7,327 bases of DNA, taken from positions 1 to 7,327 of the forward strand of contig JACQEW010000119.1 of the NCBI GenBank assembly GCA_016200365.1. The letters are read 5' to 3'. Position 1 is the first letter of the stretch, and each line of letters opens with the position of its first letter. Source of the stretch: Nitrospinota bacterium. Its GTDB lineage: Bacteria > Nitrospinota > Nitrospinia > UBA9942. Below are positions 1 through 6,334 of the stretch, one piece after another. A model generated the notes under the pieces. That model had not been told where the DNA came from, ran no database searches, and saw only the letters and a program-made list of their open reading frames with translations. The position numbers were made by a program, and so were the translations under genes.

Positions 1-1570
1 GAGAGTCCCCCTTTTCTAAAGGGGGAGGAGTAACAGTTTTAGATTCGGCAGGTTTTTTACTCGTTTCCGTGACCTGTGTAGAAACGGCTGCAGGGGATTC
101 AGGGGGAGGAGTAACAGTTTTAGATTCGGCAGGTTTTTTACTCGTTCCCGCGACCTGTGCGGGAACAGTTGCAGGGGATTCATCGAGGACAGTCTTTACA
201 CGGAATGCCATCTTCACCTTTACACTGTCTCCTTCGTTTATGAAGGAGATTAGTTTGAGTCCGGTAATTTTAGCCTCTGTAACTGCCTGCATGGCGGTAT
301 CTTCTTTCAGTTGATAGTTGATAACCGTAACTGTGGAGCTTGAGTGCTGGGTTCTGGCATCGTTTTTCACCTCTTCAAGTTTGTCCTGTATCGCCTCTGC
401 CGAGGCATTTGCCGCAGTCTCAGAGCCTTTTGGGGCGGCTAATGCGGTCTTTATGATAATGGATTCACGGATACGCTTTTTTTCCGATAGCCTCGTCTGC
501 GACTCTTTAAACATCTTTTCCGATTCATCCCTCTTTTTGCGCAGCGATTCAATATCCGTCTTCATCTGCTCATACTGCTGCCCCTTCTTTTTGAGGAGAT
601 TTGTCTGAAGCTCCTTTTCATCCTTTGCATTGGTAATTTTAGTCTTCAGCCGCGATATTTTTTCCTCGTATGCCCTTGCCTGCGCATTTATTCCTTCTTC
701 GGCATGCCTGTTTGCAAGACCTGCCTCCCTGATGCTGTTTTCTGCCCGCGAGAGGTCGTAATTTTTATAGGAGTATCCGTTCTTAGAGAGAAATCCTTCT
801 ATATCCTGTGCAGACTGGATTAAAGCAGTCTTCATGCTGCTTGAGCCTGATGCACCTTTTAGTATCCCTGTCTCAGGCTTTTGAAATGGATACAGCTCAT
901 ATCTCTTTATCCTCAGGTAAATCGTGCCTTTGCTCCCTTTTTCAAGCTCAATCCTCAGAGGCTCCTCATTGTTCCATTTTGCAGTGCCTTCTGTTATGGT
1001 TTGAATGAAGTCCTCTACAAGTATACTGTTAATGACGGTGGTATAGGATTTTACATAGGTTCCCATCTGCTCTGCCATTAGAGGGGATGATATTTGGTCT
1101 GCCTGCTTTTCAAGCTCATGGGCAATGTCTTTAAACCCCCTCGTGTAAATAACTGCAACTACTGCCTCCCCCTGCTTCTCTGTCTTAAGCCATTTAGTAA
1201 AGGACTCCTTCTGTGTTTTTATTTCCTGCTCAAAACGGGTAATATCATTATCATAGTTCTCTATAGTGTTTTTCATGTTCTTTATGTTTTTCTGCAATCC
1301 CTCAAAATCTGTAGAGGAGTTCTGAAATTGTGCGGTTAAATCATCCCTCTCTTTCTTATACCTGTTAAATTCAGCGGTCAGGCTTGCTATGGCGTCTTTG
1401 TATGCAGAGTCTTCTCTTGCCCTCTCTCCTTCCACTGTCTTTTGATTTTGAGCCTCCTCATCTGGAGTAGAAAAGCTCTCCCTTTTTTCTACCTCAGTTT
1501 TAATCTTCTGCTTTACTTCGTTCTTGGAATCGGTTGTGAGGGGAATCCATTCGCTTAAGGGGTTTGAATA
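1..1570 (-). CDS. Coiled-coil protein of unknown function, partial at the left edge, 5' end without a usable start
   Basis: The minus-strand frame is open for about 523 codons from 1570 to the edge. I do not recognise the family. Counting from the first open codon, residues of about 15-115 are rich in E, K, Q and R and look coiled-coil. A more globular part follows (GEAVVAVIYTRGFKDIAHEL near 1170-1110, then RIELEKGSKGTIYLRIKRYE near 965-905). A second long coiled coil spans about 745-440, then a beta-rich stretch (TVTVINYQL, FINEGDSVKVKMAFRV), then a Pro/Ala/Thr/Ser-rich tail with a 27-residue tandem repeat. The frame is closed upstream by TAA at 1571-1573, inside a repeat element. The first possible starts are GTG at 1435 and ATG at 1276, neither with a well-spaced SD, yet the protein already looks coding before them. 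I infer loss of the native N-terminus, perhaps including an export signal. The C-terminus lies outside the window. All plus-strand ORFs over this stretch are shadows. Confidence 0.7.
6..26. repeat. Perfect 9-bp hairpin (TCCCCCTTT / AAAGGGGGA) inside a coding frame
   Basis: The arms at 6-14 and 18-26 are exact reverse complements with a 3-nt loop. On the minus strand this lies in the coiled-coil gene and encodes PPPLEKG right after the tandem repeat. Similar C-run/G-run palindromes with a short T/A centre are common dispersed intergenic repeats in bacterial genomes, so this may be a repeat that moved into the 3' part of the gene. That origin is an inference. Confidence 0.5.
21..182 (-). repeat. 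Two tandem 81-bp units encoding a 27-residue Pro/Ser/Lys-rich repeat
   Basis: The GGGGGAGGAGTAACAG stretch starting at 21 recurs at 102, a spacing of exactly 81 bp, and most of the unit is identical in the two copies. On the minus strand the units encode ESPATVPAQVAG... and ESPAAVSTQVTE..., both ending TSKKPAESKTVTPPP. Nearly all differences fall in one sub-region (about 66-88 versus 146-169), which can form a hairpin in each copy. The low-complexity, Pro/Lys-rich composition suggests a flexible linker or tail. Confidence 0.85.
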
Positions 1571-1630
1571 TTAAAAAATTAGTGTTAAATTGGTGTAAAT
1601 TAGTGTTATTCGTGGCTAAAGATTTTTTAA
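1571..1630. mobile_element. 60-bp element with 9-bp inverted ends and spaced ATTNGTG repeats
   Basis: TTAAAAAAT (1571-1579) and ATTTTTTAA (1622-1630) are perfect inverted ends. Between them ATTAGTG, ATTGGTG, ATTAGTG and ATTCGTG start at 1578, 1589, 1599 and 1608, a degenerate tandem array with 9-11 bp spacing. No coding capacity and no clear target-site duplication are visible, so mobility is inferred from the ends and from its position. It closes two minus-strand frames: TAG at 1616-1618 ends the small ORF to the right, and TAA at 1571-1573 bounds the coiled-coil frame to the left. Confidence 0.5.
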
Positions 1631-1717
1631 TTTCCATACATGAACAAACCCAACTCCCCTTATAAAATCTTCAAGGACAATTTCAAGCCTGTCAACCCTT
1701 TCTTCTACGATAGGCAT
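1616..1717 (-). CDS. 33-codon ORF with promoter and SD, probably the 5' remnant of a longer gene
   Basis: The ORF runs from ATG at 1717 and encodes MPIVEERVDRLEIVLEDF followed by IRGVGFVHVWKLKNL. An SD-like AGGTGG (near 1727-1732) lies upstream, and a good sigma-70-type promoter sits at 1768-1796. The opening MPxVEERVxRLE resembles the N-terminus of short coiled-coil proteins of unknown function that I associate with Nitrospirota and similar genomes; I recall this from general familiarity and have not checked it. Those proteins continue into a long helix, whereas this ORF stops inside the 60-bp repeat. It is in the same reading frame as the coiled-coil gene beyond the element, so it may be the severed start of that gene or of another one. 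It could also be expressed as a short peptide. Confidence 0.45.
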   Translation of the reverse strand: MPIVEERVDRLEIVLEDFIRGVGFVHVWKLKNL

Positions 1718-1767
1718 ATATAACCACCACCTCGATTTTATTATCGAATTACCTTTGTTGGTAGTTC

Positions 1768-1796
1768 ATTATAATAAAAATAAACAGACTTTTCAA
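1768..1796 (-). promoter_or_regulatory. Predicted sigma-70 promoter for the leftward ORF at 1717
   Basis: On the minus strand TTGAAA (1791-1796) and TATAAT (1768-1773) are separated by exactly 17 bp, which is close to consensus. Transcription would start near 1761, about 44 nt before the ATG at 1717. The prediction rests on sequence match only, and AT-rich spacers give chance -10 boxes. Confidence 0.5.
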
Positions 1797-1834
1797 TGAA
1801 GGCTGCCTTTATAAAATCCTTCTCGATTTTTCTA

Positions 1835-1862
1835 TTGCCCATTATTATATATCAAGTATAAT
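1835..1862 (+). promoter_or_regulatory. Predicted sigma-70 promoter for ilvA
   Basis: TTGCCC (1835-1840, 4 of 6 to consensus) and a perfect TATAAT (1857-1862) are 16 bp apart. The start site would be near 1869, giving a leader of about 40 nt that is too short for a T-box or attenuator. An inverted repeat TATTATA/TATAATA (1843-1849, 1857-1863) overlaps the -10 box and could be an operator, though AT-richness makes that weak. Confidence 0.45.
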
Positions 1863-1908
1863 ATACAAATTCAAATTTTACCAAATCTATTAAAAGAAAA
1901 GGGGCAAT

Positions 1909-3114
1909 TTGGTTACTTTAGAGGATATAAAAGAGGCGCAGAGGAATATAAAAGATTACATTCATAAAACCCCGCTGGTATACTCAAATTCCATAAGCAG
2001 TATGACCGGTCTGGATGTCTATTTAAAATTGGAGAACCTTCAGAAGACAGGCTCTTTTAAAATCAGGGGGGCAACAAACAAAATCTCACGGATGTCTGCC
2101 GATGAAAGAAAGAGAGGGGTTGTTACAGCATCTGCCGGAAATCATGCACAGGGTGTGGCTCTGTCTGCAAACAGATTCGGAATAAAGGCAACTGTGGTTA
2201 TGCCGGAAAAGTCATCTATATCAAAGCAATTGGCTACAAAGGGATATGGTGCAGAGGTTATACTCTATGGAAATAGCTTCGATGATGCGCTCCAGCATGC
2301 AAGGACAATTGAAAAAGATAGAGGCTGCATATTTATACACACTTATGACGATGAAGACCTTATAGCAGGACAGGGGACAATAGGACTGGAAATCCTCGAT
2401 GAATTGCCTGATGTAAATTCGGTAATAGTCCCCATAGGCGGAGGCAGTCTTATATCAGGTATATCCATAGCCCTCAAAGAGCAAAAAGGGGATATTCAAA
2501 TTATAGGTGTCGAGGCATCGGCAGCAGCAGCTATGTATAAATCGAGACAAAAGGGTAAAAACACGCCGGTTGACTCGCTTCAAACAATTGCAGACGGAAT
2601 AGCAATTAAAAGAATAGGCGATTTAACATTTCCTATTATTCAAGAATTGGTTGACGAGATAGTAACGGTCGAAGACGAAGATATAGCAGCGGCAATATTG
2701 CTCCTCATGGAGAGGAAAAAAACTGTGGTAGAAGGGGCAGGCGCTGCACCTATAGCTGCTATAATGAACGGAAGGGCAAAAATACAGGGTAAAAAGGTGG
2801 TTCTTGTATTGAGTGGCGGAAATATTGACATGAATATTCTCGAAAGGGTAATAGAAAAAGGTCTTGTCAAGGCTGGAAGGGTCTTACGGGTGGAGGTGGA
2901 GATGGACGATGCACCTGATGCAATTGCACGGTTGACATCGCTCATCGCAGAGAAAAAGGCAAACATACTTCATATCGTCCATGACAGGCTCTCACGCAGG
3001 CTTCCGGTAATGAAGACACTGGTCGAGTTGAGCCTCGAGACAAAGGGATTCGAGCATAATAAAGAGATAATGGACAAATTAATAGGTATGGCTTATAAGG
3101 CAAGGGTGATATAA
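1909..3114 (+). CDS. ilvA: Threonine ammonia-lyase (threonine deaminase), ACT-domain form
   Basis: This cytoplasmic, PLP-dependent enzyme converts L-threonine to 2-oxobutanoate and ammonia, the committed step to isoleucine. The 401-residue product begins at a TTG codon, with AAAAGGGG (1897-1904) four bases upstream. The first internal Met is residue 33, too far in to be the start. The fold-type II catalytic domain fills about residues 1-315: PLP lysine K51 in KTGSFKIRGA, SAGNHAQG (75-82), the phosphate-binding GGGS loop (177-180) and SGGNID (302-307). Residues of about 325-400 form one ACT-like domain (LRVEVEMDDAPDAIARLTSL). This is the short architecture with a single C-terminal ACT domain, unlike E. 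coli IlvA (about 514 residues, two such domains) or catabolic TdcB (about 329, none). Regulation by isoleucine or valine is plausible but not shown. The gene has its own predicted promoter and is followed by a 240-bp repeat region. Confidence 0.93.
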   Translation: MVTLEDIKEAQRNIKDYIHKTPLVYSNSISSMTGLDVYLKLENLQKTGSFKIRGATNKISRMSADERKRGVVTASAGNHAQGVALSANRFGIKATVVMPEKSSISKQLATKGYGAEVILYGNSFDDALQHARTIEKDRGCIFIHTYDDEDLIAGQGTIGLEILDELPDVNSVIVPIGGGSLISGISIALKEQKGDIQIIGVEASAAAAMYKSRQKGKNTPVDSLQTIADGIAIKRIGDLTFPIIQELVDEIVTVEDEDIAAAILLLMERKKTVVEGAGAAPIAAIMNGRAKIQGKKVVLVLSGGNIDMNILERVIEKGLVKAGRVLRVEVEMDDAPDAIARLTSLIAEKKANILHIVHDRLSRRLPVMKTLVELSLETKGFEHNKEIMDKLIGMAYKARVI

Positions 3115-3119
3115 TATCA

Positions 3120-3352
3120 GTGCAAGTGAAAGTGAAGGGTGTAAGTGAAAGTGAAATTAGCGTATAGCGGATAGTATTTACTAACTGATGTTACGCACAT
3201 GCCTTTTTATGTCATGCCCGAATGCTTCTATCGGGCATCCAGAATGGGTATTGTGACGTATAAAATACTGGATTCCCGCTAATACCATGCGGGAATGACA
3301 CCTTTTGCGTAACATCAGTTACTAACCGCTGCACTTGCACTTACACTTACAT
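3120..3352. repeat. Large palindrome with hexamer (GTGNAA) arms, split by an inserted element
   Basis: The left arm at 3120-3156 holds six units of GTGNAA (GTGCAA, GTGAAA, GTGAAG, an extra G, GTGTAA, GTGAAA, GTGAAA). The right arm at 3329-3352 holds four inverted units (CTGCAC, TTGCAC, TTACAC, TTACAT). Further in, AGCGGATAGT (3166-3175) pairs with ACTAACCGCT (3321-3330) at 9 of 10 positions. Without the 136-bp insert plus one TSD copy, these arms would close on a 4-nt ATTT loop. No gene is present in 3115-3356. The region starts a few bases after the ilvA stop and ends a few bases before the argH ATG. Confidence 0.75.
3184..3319. mobile_element. 136-bp MITE-like non-coding element with 14-bp perfect TIRs
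   Basis: ACTGATGTTACGCA (3184-3197) and its exact reverse complement (3306-3319) bound the element. TACTA flanks it on both sides (3179-3183, 3320-3324), fitting a 5-bp target duplication; a 2-bp TA duplication is also possible. It encodes nothing. Inside are two hairpins in inverted orientation: ATGCCCGA/TCGGGCAT (3214-3221, 3231-3238) and ATTCCCGC/GCGGGAAT (3272-3279, 3289-3296). It would need a transposase in trans, and I cannot name the parent IS family from the ends alone. Confidence 0.75.
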
Positions 3353-3356
3353 TTCC

Positions 3357-4730
3357 ATGAAAAAGAAACCGTGGTCAGGGAGATTTGAGAAAGAAACGGA
3401 TAAGCTGGTGGAGGAGTTTACCGCCTCAATACCCTTTGATAATAGGCTCTATAAACAGGATATCGAGGGGAGCATCGCCCACTGCTCGATGCTGTCTAAA
3501 TGCAATATCATTAAAAAAGCCGAGGCTAAAAAGATAATCGAGGGATTAAAAGAAATACAAAGGGAAATCGAATCAGGCAGGTTTAAATTCGACATAAGCC
3601 TTGAGGATATTCACATGAACATAGAGAGAAGGCTTATTGAAAAGATAGGTGCTGTGGGGGGGAAACTGCACACGGCAAGGAGCAGGAACGACCAGGTGGC
3701 GCTGGATATAAGGTTATATTTAAGGGATGAGGTTAATGAAATTATCAAACTGATAGGAGCGCTGAAGAAATCTATTGTAAAAAAGGCAAAGAAAAATATC
3801 GGCGTAATTATACCGGGTTATACACATCTACAGATGGCACAGCCTGTGCTTTTCAGTCATCACCTCCTTGCATATTACGATATGTTTGAAAGAGATGAAG
3901 AAAGATTTACAGATGTCTTAAAAAGGGTAAATATTATGCCCCTCGGCTCTGCTGCCCTATCAGGGACAAATTATCCGATTGATAGAAGATATGTAGCAAA
4001 GCTGTTGGGGTTTGCGGATATTACAACAAACAGCATGGATGCTGTAGGGGACAGGGATTTTTCTCTTGAATTCCTTTCTGCATCGGCTATTCTGATGATG
4101 CACTTGAGCAGGCTCAGCGAGGAGCTGATACTATGGTCTACCTCGGAATTTGGTTTTATAGAGCTCGATGACTCCTTTTGCACAGGGAGCAGTATCATGC
4201 CGCAGAAGAAAAACCCGGATGTTCCCGAGCTGGTAAGGGGAAAGACAGGCAGGATTTATGGAAACCTTATCTCTCTGCTTACAGTAATGAAGTCACTGCC
4301 CCTCGCATATAACAAAGATATGCAGGAGGATAAAGAGCCTGTATTTGATACCGTTGACACTGTCAAGGCTTCCCTCTCGATATATTCAAAGATGCTCGAT
4401 ACAATGCAGTTAAAAAGAGACAGGCTGAAAAAGATGGTGGAGCAGGGATTTATGACTGCTACAGATATGGCGGATTACCTCGCCATAAAAGGCATTCCCT
4501 TTAGGGATGCACATGAGGTCGTGGGAAAGGTGGTCTCCTACTGCATAAAAAACAATAAGCTGCTCTCTGAATTGACCTTATCCGAATTGCAAAAATTTTC
4601 AGTAAAATTTAAAAAGGATATATTCGATTTTATAAATGTAGAGAAGTCTGTTAATAGAAAAGATGTCATCGGCGGCACATCAAAAAGACAGGTATTAAAG
4701 AGAATATCGGAAATCGAGGAGCAATTATAA
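3357..4730 (+). CDS. argH: Argininosuccinate lyase
   Basis: This cytoplasmic enzyme of the fumarase/aspartase superfamily splits L-argininosuccinate into arginine and fumarate, the last step of arginine synthesis. It normally acts as a homotetramer. The product has 457 residues, the usual family length. The N-terminal KPWSGRFEK... and DIEGSIAHCSML (35-46) are typical. Conserved regions HTARSRNDQV (105-114), GYTHLQMAQP (154-163, with the conserved His157) and the superfamily signature GSSIMPQKKNPD (277-288, with the catalytic-loop serines) are all intact. The ATG fits the family N-terminus, yet no SD precedes it: the bases before it are the arm of a hexamer repeat palindrome. The gene could be read from the ilvA promoter, but a 240-bp structured spacer lies between. 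A second inverted repeat begins 16 bp after the stop. Confidence 0.96.
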   Translation: MKKKPWSGRFEKETDKLVEEFTASIPFDNRLYKQDIEGSIAHCSMLSKCNIIKKAEAKKIIEGLKEIQREIESGRFKFDISLEDIHMNIERRLIEKIGAVGGKLHTARSRNDQVALDIRLYLRDEVNEIIKLIGALKKSIVKKAKKNIGVIIPGYTHLQMAQPVLFSHHLLAYYDMFERDEERFTDVLKRVNIMPLGSAALSGTNYPIDRRYVAKLLGFADITTNSMDAVGDRDFSLEFLSASAILMMHLSRLSEELILWSTSEFGFIELDDSFCTGSSIMPQKKNPDVPELVRGKTGRIYGNLISLLTVMKSLPLAYNKDMQEDKEPVFDTVDTVKASLSIYSKMLDTMQLKRDRLKKMVEQGFMTATDMADYLAIKGIPFRDAHEVVGKVVSYCIKNNKLLSELTLSELQKFSVKFKKDIFDFINVEKSVNRKDVIGGTSKRQVLKRISEIEEQL

Positions 4731-4745
4731 TAATCTCGTAAATTA

Positions 4746-4821
4746 GATTGCTTCGTCGCTTACGCTCCTCGCAATGACACTTCTACTTTCTGTGTCATTG
4801 CGAGCCGAAGGCGAAGCAATC
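4746..4821. repeat. Dispersed-type inverted repeat (GATTGCTTCG...CGCAATGACAC arms)
   Basis: The left arm at 4746-4780 and right arm at 4792-4821 pair over the 10 outer bases (GATTGCTTCG/CGAAGCAATC) and 13 inner bases (CTCGCAATGACAC/GTGTCATTGCGAG). They are interrupted by an unpaired, unequal middle (TCGCTTACGCTC versus CCTTCGG on the same strand) and closed by an 11-nt loop. This word (CATTGCGAG...GAAGCAATC) resembles a widespread bacterial intergenic repeat. It lies 16 bp after argH and could stabilise or end its mRNA. No T-run follows, so I do not call it a terminator. Confidence 0.75.
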
Positions 4822-4850
4822 TCAAAATTGAAATTTCTGTACATTAAATT

Positions 4851-4976
4851 ATGAAAGAAAAATTGCAAATTCTATCAGTTGCTTTTATAATTATTTCAAT
4901 GATAACCATTGGAGGAGGCTGCGGAAAAAAGGCGCCGCCGATACCACCATCAGAACAGGTAGACAGTATGCAGTAG
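4851..4976 (+). CDS. Small LptM/YifL-like lipoprotein, 41 residues
   Basis: MKEKLQILSVAFIIISMITI is a charged N-terminus plus hydrophobic segment, followed by GGGCGKKAPPIPPS. Cys24 would be the lipidated residue and begins CGKKAPPIPP, close to the CGxKGPLxxP motif of the LptM (YifL) family of tiny lipoproteins. In E. coli LptM assists maturation of the LptDE lipopolysaccharide translocon. Such genes often lie beside lysA or dapF, as here, which supports the call. The lipobox is imperfect (Gly at -3 to -1 rather than Leu/Ser/Gly). In-frame TAA at 4845-4847 makes the ATG the earliest start, but no clear SD is present. The last codons (S-M-Q-stop) come from a heptamer repeat. Location would be the inner leaflet of the outer membrane if sorting follows the family, implying a diderm cell. 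Membership by motif and context is likely; the function is inferred. Confidence 0.7.
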   Translation: MKEKLQILSVAFIIISMITIGGGCGKKAPPIPPSEQVDSMQ

Positions 4977-5015
4977 GACAGGCGTCCCGCCTGTCAGCAG
5001 GCAGTAGGCAGTAAA
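4964..5015. repeat. CAGTAGG heptamer array interrupted by a GACAGGCG hairpin
   Basis: The heptamers CAGTATG (4964), CAGTAGG (4971), CAGCAGG (4995), CAGTAGG (5002) and CAGTAAA (5009) flank a perfect 8-bp hairpin with a 3-nt loop (GACAGGCG/CGCCTGTC, 4977-4995). The two heptamer blocks are 24 bp apart, not a multiple of 7, so the hairpin may be a separate insertion. The array carries the lipoprotein stop codon (TAG, 4974-4976) and ends before the lysA SD. Confidence 0.7.
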
Positions 5016-5032
5016 AAATCTATTTAAAAAGA

Positions 5033-5039
5033 GGGAGGG
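5033..5039 (+). promoter_or_regulatory. Strong ribosome binding site of lysA
   Basis: GGGAGGG ends five bases before the lysA ATG and confirms that start. It contrasts with argH and the lipoprotein gene, which show no SD. Confidence 0.8.
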
Positions 5040-5044
5040 TATTA

Positions 5045-6304
5045 ATGCACGATTTTCAGTATAAAGGTAATGAGCTTTACTGTGAAGATGTTTCTATAAA
5101 AGAGATTGCAAAAGAGGTTGGAACACCCTTTTATCTCTACAGCTATAATACCCTGAAAAATCATTTCAATGCCTTTAATTCAGCCTTTGCAGATATACCG
5201 CATATCGTATGTTTTGCAGTGAAGGCGAATTCCAATATCGCACTGCTTAAGATATTCGCCGGAGAAGGCGGAGGGTTTGATATAGTTTCAGGCGGAGAAT
5301 TATACAGGGCGCTCGGTGCAGGCGCAGACCCTCAAAAGATTGTCTATGCAGGGGTGGGAAAGACCAGAGAGGAGATACGATACGCATTGAAGTCGAATAT
5401 TCTCATGTTCAATGCCGAATCCTCTCAGGAGTTGTTTGCCATTGACGAAGTGGCAGAAGATTTAGGGGTAAAGGCACGGGTGGCACTGAGGGTAAACCCG
5501 GATATAGATGCCAGGACACATCCCTATATCTCTACAGGATTAAAGTCACATAAGTTCGGTATAAGCACAGGCGACGCCCTGGAGGGCTACAGGCTTGCCC
5601 GCAGTCTTAAAAGCATTGATGTGGTAGGGATACACAAGCATATCGGCTCACAGATAACGCAGACCCGACCTTTTGTTGATGCACTGGAGAGGATTATCTC
5701 GATGATTGATACTCTCAAGGGAGAAGGGTTAAATATTAAATATCTCGATATAGGCGGCGGGCTTGGGATTACATATAAGGATGAATCCCCTCCCCACCCG
5801 AAGGAACTGGCAGCAGAAATATCGCCTATCTTAAAGGAGACAGGATGCACCATAATATTCGAGCCCGGCAGGGTGATTGTCGGAAATGCAGGTATACTTG
5901 TAACAAAGGTTCTGTACACAAAACAGAGCGAGGGGAAGAATTTCGTAATTGTAGATGCAGCCATGAACGATCTGGTCAGACCAAGCTTCTACGGCTCATA
6001 TCACTCCATACTGCCGGTGAATAAAAATTCGGATTCCAATAAAATCGTAGCGGATGTGGTTGGACCTATCTGCGAAAGCGGTGATTTTCTTGCAAAGGAC
6101 AGGGTACTGCCTGATTTAAAAAAGGACTCCCTTACAGCAATCATGAGCGCAGGCGCTTATGGCTTTACAATGTCGTCGAATTACAATTCAAGATTACGCG
6201 TTCCTGAAGTTCTGGTAAAGGGCAGCGAGTTCTTCATTATAAGAAGGCGGGAGAATTACGAAGATTTGATTAGATGCGAGGAGATACCTGCTTTTCTAAA
6301 GTAA
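5045..6304 (+). CDS. lysA: Diaminopimelate decarboxylase
   Basis: This PLP-dependent enzyme removes CO2 from meso-diaminopimelate to give L-lysine, the last step of lysine synthesis. It belongs to the alanine racemase-like (fold-type III) decarboxylases and acts in the cytoplasm, usually as a dimer with a shared active site. The 419-residue product has the full family length. The TIM-barrel half shows K60 in FAVKANSN (PLP Schiff base), HIGSQ (199-203), the glycine loop GGGLG (237-241) and EPGR (273-276). The C-terminal beta domain shows CESGD (343-347, catalytic Cys343 from the partner subunit) and YGFTMSSNYNSR (372-383). All key residues are present, and the CESGD motif separates it from ornithine/arginine relatives in context. 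It is preceded by an LptM-like gene, a common pairing, but dapF and dapA do not follow. Instead a large palindrome separates it from convergent fliN. Confidence 0.96.
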   Translation: MHDFQYKGNELYCEDVSIKEIAKEVGTPFYLYSYNTLKNHFNAFNSAFADIPHIVCFAVKANSNIALLKIFAGEGGGFDIVSGGELYRALGAGADPQKIVYAGVGKTREEIRYALKSNILMFNAESSQELFAIDEVAEDLGVKARVALRVNPDIDARTHPYISTGLKSHKFGISTGDALEGYRLARSLKSIDVVGIHKHIGSQITQTRPFVDALERIISMIDTLKGEGLNIKYLDIGGGLGITYKDESPPHPKELAAEISPILKETGCTIIFEPGRVIVGNAGILVTKVLYTKQSEGKNFVIVDAAMNDLVRPSFYGSYHSILPVNKNSDSNKIVADVVGPICESGDFLAKDRVLPDLKKDSLTAIMSAGAYGFTMSSNYNSRLRVPEVLVKGSEFFIIRRRENYEDLIRCEEIPAFLK

Positions 6305-6334
6305 AAAAGCAAAAGAACAAAAAACCTGATTTAA

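Noticed and set aside
69..1339. Plus-strand ORFs of 66-96 codons over 69-1339
   Set aside because: They overlap the long open minus-strand coiled-coil frame, are Ser/Phe/Cys/Leu-rich as expected of antisense shadows, overlap one another and lack recognisable domains.
1571..1620. CRISPR-like spacing of ATTNGTG words
   Set aside because: The units are only about 10 bp apart, degenerate and without spacer-sized gaps; not a CRISPR array.
1741..1842. Minus-strand 33-codon ORF (MGNRKIEKDFIKAAFIEK...) between ilvA and the ORF at 1717
   Set aside because: There is no SD before its ATG, it is AT-rich, and the best leftward promoter (1768-1796) lies inside it. It could still be a small gene ahead of the 1717 ORF, but the evidence is too thin to annotate.
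1863..1908. T-box or attenuator leader before ilvA
   Set aside because: The predicted leader is about 40 nt and AT-rich, with no stem-terminator or T-box motif.
2640..2966. Minus-strand ORF inside ilvA
   Set aside because: Antisense shadow of a fully conserved ilvA catalytic/ACT region; Ser/Ala/Thr-rich with no domain.
3971..4198. Minus-strand ORF inside argH
   Set aside because: Shadow of argH with no motif or SD.
5587..5964. Minus-strand 125-codon ORF inside lysA
   Set aside because: Shadow of the intact lysA gene.
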